The notes under the pieces are model-generated. The model was not told the origin of the DNA, did no database searches, and was given only the letters and a program-made list of their open reading frames with translations. From NCBI GenBank assembly GCA_029251085.1, contig JAQXDZ010000029.1, positions 1 to 64,000 on the forward strand: a DNA stretch of 64,000 bases, written 5' to 3'. Shown here piece after piece: positions 56,909-64,000 of the stretch. The translations under genes were made by a program, and so were the position numbers. The first letter of the stretch is position 1. Every line of letters begins with the position of its first letter. This DNA is from Mariniblastus sp. Lineage in GTDB: Bacteria > Planctomycetota > Planctomycetia > Pirellulales > Pirellulaceae.

Positions 56909-58434
56909 TTCACTGATTCCTTTTCGTTAATTGGCGTTTGATCCCAGAGGCGATACGGATCATCCAACCTTACCATCTCCTGATAAAGCAGAGCCTCCAT
57001 CTCTTTTCGTTTCTCAGCATATTTCGGATCATCGGCCAGATTCAACTGCCCGTCGGCAGGTGAATTTCCAGTCAACTTGATCACATCCGAGTGGTGATGC
57101 TGCTCAATATATTCCTCTGGATTGTCTTTCAGATTAAACAGTTGAGTCTCCCGGACTTCTCCATCGAGAACATCGTATTTTATCAGCTTCCAGTCCCCCT
57201 TACGCACAGACCGCATGCCTGGCTTTGTTCCACCGCAATAAACGCCAAACAAAACATCCCGCACAACTTCCTGCTCGCCTTCTAGCACGGGTTTAAAACT
57301 TTTCCCTTCGTTAGTCACAGGAAATTCAGTTTCCGTTAGGTCGCACATCGTCGCCAAAACATCCAACAGGTAGATATTACCTTGACTACGTTTGCCGGCT
57401 TCGATCCCCGGCCCCTTCACGATCATGGGGACTCGCCACGTATGCTCGTAAAGATTCTGTTTCCCCTGAAGCCCATGACGCCCGATCGCCATCCCGTGAT
57501 CAGATGTGTAAAAGATGTAAGTATTATCAAGCTCGCCCATTGCCTCAAGTTTATCGAGAACACGACCAATCTGGGTATCGATGTTTTCGCTGCACGCAAA
57601 CTCGCGACCGATCTCATTCCGAATCGTTTGCTCGTCACGATTTTTCCAAACTCCCGATACATTCACTTCATCTCGGAGACCGGGATGCCCATGATGGAAC
57701 GGATGGGCTGGTAAATAGTTGGATGGCAATTCTGGCTGCGCTGGGTGCGCTGGAGGCAAAGACCTCGAATCCTTATGATTTATCGCTCCGTATTTATCTA
57801 ACAGCTCAGGTTTTCCATCGCGAGTGTCATGAGGATGTGAGAAGCCAAAGTAAATCAGAAATGGATCCGTTTTGTCTGATGTCTCTCGCTGATTGAGATA
57901 CTGCAGCACTTGTTCGGCGTGCCAGGCACTTCCTGACTCATCAGTTCCCCCGCGTTTAGAACTATCATTGCGAATCTTAAACTTTGCGTTTGCCGCCTCG
58001 AAACTATTCCCTTTCTTGCATGTTCGAACAGTTTCGTAACCCGCTTGATTGAACACAGCCGCCATGGAAGTATTAGCCAGCTCCGGTGCAGTCAACTTCT
58101 CCGCAACTGCCCCATTGCTCTTGCGGCGACGGTTGCGAGGCAGATGCCAAACCGTCCGGCCCGACATCACCATGTGTCGTGACGGGGTACAAACAGCACC
58201 TGACCACGCCCCCATGTGATACGCCCGATCAAACACCATTCCCTCGCGGGCTATTTTATCAATGACCGGCGTGTCGAGTTTCGATTTAGGATTGTAAATT
58301 TTCAAATCGAACGGAGATTGATCATCCACGATAATGAATAACAAATTTGGACGCTCATCCGCCAGCGAACAAACGGGCAGGACAAGGCCTAACAGCATCG
58401 CCAAACAAACAACCTTCTTGAATAACAATGTCAT
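56905..58434 (-). CDS. Secreted sulfatase
   Basis: 509 residues from the ATG at 58434, chosen because aagg lies ~7 nt upstream; the ATG at 58440 is too close to it. Signal peptide to ~27. Nucleophile CTPSR (Cys ~82); metal blocks FIIVDDQSPFD and FYTSDHGMAIGRHGLQGKQ. The segment AVCTPSRHMVMSGRTVWHLP and FFGFSHPHDTRDGKPEL place it with choline-sulfatase/iduronate-sulfatase-like S1 enzymes. First gene of the sulfatase-sulfatase-sulfatase-PSD1-DUF1501 run; it should lead the transcript from a promoter in 58441-58837. Confidence 0.94.
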   Translation of the reverse strand: MTLLFKKVVCLAMLLGLVLPVCSLADERPNLLFIIVDDQSPFDLKIYNPKSKLDTPVIDKIAREGMVFDRAYHMGAWSGAVCTPSRHMVMSGRTVWHLPRNRRRKSNGAVAEKLTAPELANTSMAAVFNQAGYETVRTCKKGNSFEAANAKFKIRNDSSKRGGTDESGSAWHAEQVLQYLNQRETSDKTDPFLIYFGFSHPHDTRDGKPELLDKYGAINHKDSRSLPPAHPAQPELPSNYLPAHPFHHGHPGLRDEVNVSGVWKNRDEQTIRNEIGREFACSENIDTQIGRVLDKLEAMGELDNTYIFYTSDHGMAIGRHGLQGKQNLYEHTWRVPMIVKGPGIEAGKRSQGNIYLLDVLATMCDLTETEFPVTNEGKSFKPVLEGEQEVVRDVLFGVYCGGTKPGMRSVRKGDWKLIKYDVLDGEVRETQLFNLKDNPEEYIEQHHHSDVIKLTGNSPADGQLNLADDPKYAEKRKEMEALLYQEMVRLDDPYRLWDQTPINEKESVK

Positions 58435-58440
58435 CAACAT

Positions 58441-58837
58441 ACCTTTTCATCTTCAATGATTGAGCTCTAAGTCGGACCTGAATCCTCAATTATTTTGTGC
58501 ACTTAGCCAATACGGCTATGCCTTAAATTGGTGGGTTTTGATGATAACACTCTGGTGAAACAAAGGCTAATAAAAAGCAAATCTAAATCTACGTTGGCAA
58601 CAGAACCCAATCTTTAACGCACCAACTACGGCCTGCAAATAATTGGGCACCCTCGCCATCGACTCCCATCGACATGACTCGGCGAGGAATCAGAAAAAAC
58701 GCCACTCGACCTGTGGCCAAGGGAACATACCTTACGGGCCACTGCTAGCGACCACTTGAGGTTGCCCGAGAACCGGCCTTCTTTTAAAAAAACATCTCGC
58801 CTAATGCCTCCCTCAATTACGCGTCTGACGCCCTAGA
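58441..58837. other. Divergent intergenic region between sulfatase run and glycosyltransferase genes
   Basis: 397 bp with no supported gene. It must hold promoters for both directions. I see AT-rich stretches near 58480-58590 but no clear repeat, riboswitch or operator. Confidence 0.45.
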
Positions 58838-59833
58838 ATGCCTCACACTAAACTCGATATCGTTATCCCTGTTTTCAATGAGATAGAAATCATTGAACAG
58901 CTTCACGAACGGGTCGTTACCGCGTGTCGTCAAACTGGCGAATCATTCCAAGTCATTTACATTGACGATGGAAGTTCAGATGGCACCGCTCACTGGATTG
59001 CGACGCACGCCACCGCAATCGATTCGGGGCCACAAGGCCGAACGAAACTAATTCGTCTATCTCGAAATTTTGGCCAACCGGCGGCAATTCACGCAGGACT
59101 AAAAGCGAGTCACGCAGAATGCGTGGTGCTGATGGACGGTGATCTCCAGGATCCGCCAGAGTTAATTCCAGAAATGCTGGAACGCTGGATGAAAGGCGAT
59201 CAAATTGTCATCGCCCAAAGAACATCGAGGAAAGAGTCGCTGATTCGCGGAATTGGTTTTAAGATTTTTCACAAAATCTTCCGCTACCTTTCCGACTCAA
59301 AAATGCCCGCGAATACGGGCACCTTCTGTTTACTGGATCGCCAAGCCGTTGAGGCTGTCTGTCGCCTGTCAGAGTCACACCGTTTTTTTCCGGGCCTTCG
59401 AGCGTGGGTCGGTTTCCGACAATCATTCATTCCACTTGAGCGTCCACCCCGTGCGGGTGGATCCCCTAAACAAACCTTAGGGCGGCTTACCCAGTATGCA
59501 TTGGATGCGATTTTTGGATACTCCCTAAAACCACTGAGAGTCCTCACGGCCATCGGCGCAACCATCTGTGGTTTCGCACTCATGGCCATTTGCTATTTTG
59601 TCCTAATAGAACTTGGCGGATGGGAAACTTCTTCATTTGGCCTCAAGACTTTATCGTGTGCCCTTCTGGCTCTTGGCGGGTTCCAAGTGATTGCCATTGG
59701 TGTGCTTGGAGAGTATGTCGGTCGAATTTACGATGAGGTCAGGCGACGTCCAGCCTATATTGTTGATCAAGAACTTGAGATTGCCTCAAAGATTTGTGAG
59801 CCGATCAACTACCACAACAGAAAAGCCAGTTGA
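58838..59833 (+). CDS. Glycosyltransferase family 2 (polyprenyl-phosphate sugar transferase type)
   Basis: 331 residues. GT-A fold with IVIPVFNEIEIIEQL (~8-22), nucleotide-sugar site YIDDGSSDGT, metal motif VLMDGDLQDPPELIP (~95) and FRYLSDSKMPANTGTFCL. Two C-terminal transmembrane segments (~235-262 and ~268-295) plus GEYVGRIYDEVRRRP identify the DPM1/GtrB/ArnC-like group, which makes polyprenyl-phosphate-linked sugars at the cytoplasmic face. The next gene starts inside its stop codon, indicating translational coupling. Confidence 0.94.
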   Translation: MPHTKLDIVIPVFNEIEIIEQLHERVVTACRQTGESFQVIYIDDGSSDGTAHWIATHATAIDSGPQGRTKLIRLSRNFGQPAAIHAGLKASHAECVVLMDGDLQDPPELIPEMLERWMKGDQIVIAQRTSRKESLIRGIGFKIFHKIFRYLSDSKMPANTGTFCLLDRQAVEAVCRLSESHRFFPGLRAWVGFRQSFIPLERPPRAGGSPKQTLGRLTQYALDAIFGYSLKPLRVLTAIGATICGFALMAICYFVLIELGGWETSSFGLKTLSCALLALGGFQVIAIGVLGEYVGRIYDEVRRRPAYIVDQELEIASKICEPINYHNRKAS

Positions 59834-61614
59834 TGCCCGAGCCGTGTGAGACAAAAAAAACCAACCCCAACCATCACGCCGTTCCAATTCAACGATGGCT
59901 TAACCTACGATCTCTCACCTGGCTTTCGCTACCGCTTGTTGGCTGTGTTCTTCTGGGACTTTATTGTTGCGAGCTCAACCGGCAACTCTACGAACACAAA
60001 AACCCCTTCTTTGATTCACTTAGCTATTACGAAAGTCTTTTTCGGGTGATGACCATCTCAGGTACCGATGGTTTATCCAGTGGAATGAAAGAAGGCTGCT
60101 TTAATTACACCACGGTCTGCCTGCCGTTTATATTCGCTGCCGCCGTCGGAGAGTGGGTTGAGCCGACTCGTTTCGTCGGTATTTGGATACAGGTGAGCTA
60201 TTTGGTACTCTTCCAAATCAGTTTGTTTTACTACCTAACTCAGATTAAAAAATTACAACTGCCAACCGCAGCACTCGGATGTCTGACGTTCCTCGCGACC
60301 GCTTGCCTATTTTTCTCCAACGGTGGGCTCTCCGATTTCCGGATGGACATTGGCCTTTGCCTAACCTTTGGAATCACTATTTGCTGGTACCTGGTGGCGA
60401 TGGCCAAACCAAACTTAACACACTTTGTTTTATTTGGAATTGCTGCAGCGTTTTGCTGCCTATCGCGTGCAACAGCGCCGATCTATCTCGTCGTGAGCCT
60501 TGCGCCACTGGCTTTGATTGAACTAATTCATGCAGAGAATCGAAAGAAAAAACTGATCGGCCTGACAGTTGCCACTCTGACAACGATCGCTTTGGCTGGC
60601 TGGTTTTTCATTCTTAACTTTGATTACTTGTATTACTACTACGCCGTCTGGAATACAGACGCCAACGCGAAAATCCCATGGAACGAAGCACTCCTGCATC
60701 TTAAATTAACCCAGAGATGCTTAGGCAATCCACTCATATATTTCATCGTCATTCTTCAAGTGGCCGTGGGAATAACCGCCATCGTTCACCATCAACTGTG
60801 GGCCGTTACCAAAGCTGCCTGGCAGGCTGGGGATATTGACTTGCGAATTGCCTGGATTGGTATAAGTCCCGTTGTTTTAATGATCGCCCGCCGGGCCGGA
60901 TTAAATCCATTCGTCTGCATGCCAGCGGTCATTGGACTGTTGCTGCTCTTTTTGATTCCCATCTTAAAAAATCAGGATCGACTAAATGATACACGCTTAA
61001 CCATCTTTGCGTGGATTTGCCTTACTTTTTGCTTGGTCACGGCTTCGTTTCGCGGATGGGAGCAACATCAGGAGACTTCGTTCAACTCAATGGCCGCACA
61101 GCAGCAAATCATTAATCACATCATTACTGATAGTGCTGAACAAAATTTTGCTCAAGTGAATTACGCTGTCATGCATACAACCGACATCAATACAAAAAGC
61201 CTAAAATCAATTCTCCTGTTTGATCGCGAGGATGCGACTGCGAATTTAAATTCCGTGACCTTGAATCAAACACAACTCATCGACCATCCGATTTTTTCAA
61301 AGTACGCGGCTGCTGACTGGGCCGCTATCCCAGGACTCACCGACTCGGAAAAGTTAAACCACCTTTTCCAACTAACCAACAAACGGCTCAATTACCTCGT
61401 CTTGCCAGACCTTCCATCGTGCATCACGATCGAAAAAACAGTGCCTCAAAATTATATCAACCGACACCTTCAATCGCTCCGTACAAAAATTGAAACGGGA
61501 AACTGGAGGTTAATCGCCGGCCCTATCCAAACTAATGAAACTGAGGCAGCTGAGATTTGGCGGCGAATCCCACCAGACCCGTCGCCTCCGAAACTCCCAG
61601 ACAGCCGCGATTGA
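59833..61614 (+). CDS. Multispanning membrane protein, probable GT-C glycosyltransferase
   Basis: 593 residues from the ATG that overlaps the previous TGA by one base (TGATG); an in-frame TTG sits one codon earlier. About ten hydrophobic helices occupy ~30-400, then a ~170-residue soluble C-terminal domain. The first extracytoplasmic loop holds PFFDSLSYYESLFRV, where GT-C enzymes carry catalytic acidic residues. No diagnostic family signature is seen. Coupled to a polyprenyl-phosphate sugar synthase, it would use the lipid-linked sugar on the outer face to glycosylate a surface molecule. That role is inferred from context and topology. Confidence 0.75.
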   Translation: MPEPCETKKTNPNHHAVPIQRWLNLRSLTWLSLPLVGCVLLGLYCCELNRQLYEHKNPFFDSLSYYESLFRVMTISGTDGLSSGMKEGCFNYTTVCLPFIFAAAVGEWVEPTRFVGIWIQVSYLVLFQISLFYYLTQIKKLQLPTAALGCLTFLATACLFFSNGGLSDFRMDIGLCLTFGITICWYLVAMAKPNLTHFVLFGIAAAFCCLSRATAPIYLVVSLAPLALIELIHAENRKKKLIGLTVATLTTIALAGWFFILNFDYLYYYYAVWNTDANAKIPWNEALLHLKLTQRCLGNPLIYFIVILQVAVGITAIVHHQLWAVTKAAWQAGDIDLRIAWIGISPVVLMIARRAGLNPFVCMPAVIGLLLLFLIPILKNQDRLNDTRLTIFAWICLTFCLVTASFRGWEQHQETSFNSMAAQQQIINHIITDSAEQNFAQVNYAVMHTTDINTKSLKSILLFDREDATANLNSVTLNQTQLIDHPIFSKYAAADWAAIPGLTDSEKLNHLFQLTNKRLNYLVLPDLPSCITIEKTVPQNYINRHLQSLRTKIETGNWRLIAGPIQTNETEAAEIWRRIPPDPSPPKLPDSRD

Positions 61615-61974
61615 TTACTTCCCCGAACCGATTTAACAGGAATACGATCCTGTTAAATCGCAAAGGCTACCTGCTCTCAACTGTATTGCCCCCTGCAAAC
61701 CTCGGAAAACAGCCAAACCTGCATTTCAGTAATTCTATAAAGCACATAAACTTCGGATTAAACACGACATTCTAAATTGATTTCATTTCCCGAATAACGC
61801 AAAATCAAGTTGGCGTGCTCGCTTACCGAAAAACGATCCAAAACAAAATTAAAACAGTGTGTCGGACGATCCGTTTCGACGAGCTGCTCAAACTTCGAGC
61901 GGCGGGCTTTTTCCTGAAGCTTTTTAAGCCGATGATTCGCTTCAATACAAAACTCAACTTCTTGCAATCCAACT
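61615..61974. other. Intergenic region between GT-C-like gene and sulfatase
   Basis: 360 bp with a perfect inverted repeat at its start (61629-61660) and no supported gene. The minus-strand frame 61758-61988 overlaps the sulfatase start and has no motif. The sulfatase promoter should be here, with poor Shine-Dalgarno before 61975. Confidence 0.5.
61629..61660 (+). terminator. Perfect 13-bp hairpin without T-tract
   Basis: The arms cgatttaacagga and tcctgttaaatcg pair perfectly with a 6-nt loop (atacga), 14 bp after the GT-C-like stop. No T-run follows, as at 6970-7005, so it is a non-canonical terminator or 3'-end structure. Confidence 0.55.
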
Positions 61975-63369
61975 ATGCTAAACATCAAAACTTATATCCT
62001 GATCCTCTTGTTGATAACACCGGTCACGCTCTTCGCGGAAACGGATAGCCCAAAGGACAAGCCCAACATCATTGTGATTCTCGCCGATGACCTAGGCTAT
62101 CACGACCTTGGCTTCCAGGGATCGCAGAACATCAAAACCCCCAATCTTGATCAACTCGCTGCCGGCGGTACTATTTTTACCGATGCTCATACGACGGCGT
62201 CGGTCTGCAGTCCATCGAGAGCAGGTTTCATGACCGGTCGCTATCAACAGCGATTTGGACACGAAGCTAATGTGCCCCCTCCGGAACACGGAATGGACAC
62301 CAGCGAGTACACGCTTGGTCAGGCATTTCAATCACTTGGCTATTCTACGTTCCTCGTTGGAAAGTGGCACCTTGGAGACCCTGATCGCTGCTACCCAACG
62401 CGACGCGGATTCGACGAATTCTGGGGACTCCGTGAAGGGAGCCGTCGCTACTGGTACGACGAATCAAAATCGGACAAACAGGGCGACCCGCATGCAATCG
62501 AACACAACGGAAAACAAGTCAAATTCGAAGGGTTTTTGACCGACCGATTTACGGACGAGGCGATTCGAATGGCCAGTTCGTCAAAAGATCCTTTTTTTCT
62601 ATTCCTGTCCTACACGGCGCCTCACGCTCCACTAGAAGCTGAACAAGCGGACTTAGATCGCGCGAATCAAGACGCCTACGTCGCACTCGTTCAGAACATG
62701 GACGACAACATTGGCCGTCTTGTCGCATCGCTGGAAGAGCAGGGGATTCGCGACAATACGCTAATTTGGTTCTTCAGTGACAACGGCGGAGTTTGCGCTT
62801 CTGCGTCCAATGCCCCGCTCAATGGAAAAAAAGGAATCAAATTCGAAGGAGGTCAACGCGTACCGTTTATCATGAACTGGCCTAATCATGTGCCCGCGGG
62901 GAAAACATTTAACGGCTTAACCTCAACGATGGATATTTTTCCGACCAGTTTTAAATTGGCTGGCGGTAAAACCACGCCACGTCCGCTCGACGGTGTCGAT
63001 CTAATGCCATTTTTGAATAACGAGGCAATCGCACCTCCCCATCAAAACTTATTCTGGAAGAAACTCGAAGGTTCCGCCGTCCGTTCCGGCAATTGGAAAA
63101 TGATCCAAACGCAAGGTTTGCCAACCATGCTATACAACCTGCAAGCCGATCTGAGTGAATATAAAAATCTCGCCGAACAACATCCTGAAAAAGTAACAGA
63201 ACTTCAAGCCCTCTACCAAAACTGGGACGAACAAACCGTTCCGGCTCAATGGGGAGAAGCAGCACGCTACGTCGAAATTCGACGCGAAGATTACATTCGA
63301 TTCCGGGACAGCGGTCGCCCTCTGAGACTTCCCAGTCCACGGAAAAAGAAAAACAAGAAGGCTAAATAA
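61975..63369 (+). CDS. Secreted sulfatase, arylsulfatase A-like
   Basis: 464 residues; signal peptide MLNIKTYILILLLITPVTLFA. Metal site VILADDLGYHDLGFQGS, nucleophile CSPSR (Cys ~78), GKWHLGD near 132, second metal block WFFSDNGGVCA, and substrate-side CAFGGVR-like GGQRVPFIMNWP. The C-terminus is basic (RKKKNKKAK). Cuts sulfate esters from polysaccharide or similar; the CSPSR variant differs from the other four sulfatases here. Independent of the minus-strand sulfatase run. The ATG has no strong Shine-Dalgarno. Confidence 0.94.
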   Translation: MLNIKTYILILLLITPVTLFAETDSPKDKPNIIVILADDLGYHDLGFQGSQNIKTPNLDQLAAGGTIFTDAHTTASVCSPSRAGFMTGRYQQRFGHEANVPPPEHGMDTSEYTLGQAFQSLGYSTFLVGKWHLGDPDRCYPTRRGFDEFWGLREGSRRYWYDESKSDKQGDPHAIEHNGKQVKFEGFLTDRFTDEAIRMASSSKDPFFLFLSYTAPHAPLEAEQADLDRANQDAYVALVQNMDDNIGRLVASLEEQGIRDNTLIWFFSDNGGVCASASNAPLNGKKGIKFEGGQRVPFIMNWPNHVPAGKTFNGLTSTMDIFPTSFKLAGGKTTPRPLDGVDLMPFLNNEAIAPPHQNLFWKKLEGSAVRSGNWKMIQTQGLPTMLYNLQADLSEYKNLAEQHPEKVTELQALYQNWDEQTVPAQWGEAARYVEIRREDYIRFRDSGRPLRLPSPRKKKNKKAK

Positions 63370-63481
63370 GGTCACGACCTGCCGCTAAATACGACATGCC
63401 AACAGGGTTGAGGCGTGTTCCCAAAAACGACGGCTACCCTTCGATCAACTTCGACGCTGACTCTGCCAGTGCGGCCTCGTC

Positions 63482-64000
63482 TTACCGAATGCGTCGCCGA
63501 CGCCGCCCAACCAACAATGCCCCCAAGGTACCAAGAGCAAGCATGCTGCCAGGCTCAGGCACGGCAGAAAAACCTGAGGCACCGAATTGGTAAAACTGAG
63601 TCGCATCGGTATTACCAAGAATTTGAACGTAATAAGTCCCCGCTTCAAGGACCATATCGATCTGCTCCGAAACACCTATTCCAGCGTTATTTGAGTCAGC
63701 CAACACGGTTGTTCCGTCGCTCGCCAACAAGACCATGTCGAGATCCGATTGATTTGCGAGTGAGTAAGAACTGTCGCCATCGTGATTGTAGGTTGGCCCG
63801 ACCATATCAAGAGCAAAAGACATGTCGTAAATGCTATCGAGGGTGATCTGCAGAAAGTCGACGTCGGTGTCGTTGTCAATTGAGATAAAGTCCACCTGAT
63901 CTGGATCGACTTCAACAACCGACGCTCCCATGTTTGCATCGGCTCCAATCAGCATGTCGGTACCATCGAAGATTCCTAAATCTGTGGCAACACTGAAAGC
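63482..64000 (-). CDS. PEP-CTERM protein with pre-peptidase (PPC)-like domain, N-terminus off the right edge
   Basis: The frame is open upstream to base 64000 with no stop, so only the last ~172 residues are seen. A PPC-like beta-sandwich is visible (VDFLQITLDSIYDMSFALD, SDLDMVLLASDGTTVLADSN, EAGTYYVQILGNTDATQFYQF). The end is a PEP-CTERM sorting signal: VPEPG, a hydrophobic stretch (SMLALGTLGALLVG) and five arginines. Such proteins are exported and sorted, probably to the cell surface or an extracellular matrix, by an exosortase-type system not found in this window. It converges on the sulfatase with ~112 bp between. Confidence 0.88.
   Translation of the reverse strand, partial: AFSVATDLGIFDGTDMLIGADANMGASVVEVDPDQVDFISIDNDTDVDFLQITLDSIYDMSFALDMVGPTYNHDGDSSYSLANQSDLDMVLLASDGTTVLADSNNAGIGVSEQIDMVLEAGTYYVQILGNTDATQFYQFGASGFSAVPEPGSMLALGTLGALLVGRRRRRIR

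Noticed and set aside
61758-61988. 76-residue minus-strand frame
   Set aside because: It overlaps the sulfatase start, has no domain and no ribosome binding site.

Overview
The window is chromosomal DNA from a planctomycete (phylum Planctomycetota, probably a marine Pirellulales- or Planctomycetales-type organism; lower ranks cannot be settled from sequence alone). The signature is family content: DUF1559 pseudopilin-like proteins, DUF1552/DUF1592 and PSD1/DUF1501 cytochrome-linked pairs, PVC-type heme proteins, many secreted sulfatases, a DUF1080 protein and a PEP-CTERM protein. Base composition is moderate, and GTG/TTG starts are common. I see no phage, transposase, CRISPR array or rRNA.

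Layout. 1-3.3 kb: the N-terminal ~1,100 residues of a giant secreted SGNH/PVC-heme protein running off the left edge. 3.9 kb: a tRNA-Ser(UGA). 4.2-6.9 kb: two divergent DUF1559 genes. 7.1-12.4 kb: aldehyde dehydrogenase, beta-helix lipoprotein, diheme cytochrome lipoprotein and an opposing AraC regulator; the middle two match the paired families TIGR03805/TIGR03806, whose function is unknown. 12.7-16.4 kb: an amino-acid cluster hom - apgM-like (proposed homoserine kinase) - leuB. 16.5-26.2 kb: two DUF1552/DUF1592 modules in swapped order around a sulfatase. 26.4-32 kb: methyltransferase, DUF1080-CBM9 protein, small zinc ribbon, low-complexity secreted protein and NhaC antiporter, with a cluster of strong inverted repeats at 27.3-27.45 kb. 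32.1-34.2 kb: histidine kinase behind an HTH-receiver response regulator, with a strong terminator between them. 34.8-49 kb: mostly housekeeping or single genes (DUF6655 lipoprotein, M28 peptidase, mnmG, selO, sialate-esterase/TIM-barrel fusion, NAD(P)H-hydrate dehydratase, argG, ABC-2 permease, exported methyltransferase, zinc-ribbon membrane protein). 49.3-58.4 kb: a co-directional run of three sulfatases, PSD1 and DUF1501. 58.8-61.6 kb: a GT2/GT-C-like pair. 62-63.4 kb: a fifth sulfatase. Right edge: the C-terminus of a PEP-CTERM protein.

How the genes work together. The main theme is periplasmic or extracellular processing of sulfated polysaccharides: five cysteine-type sulfatases, the SASA-TIM fusion and the DUF1080-CBM9 protein, mixed with heme proteins (DUF1592, PSD1, PVC-type) that occur with them throughout planctomycetes but have no settled biochemical role. 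The most interesting candidates for undescribed biology are the beta-helix/diheme lipoprotein cassette with its aldehyde dehydrogenase and AraC neighbour, the hom-linked apgM-like gene, the terminator placed just before the kinase start, and an apparently exported SAM methyltransferase.
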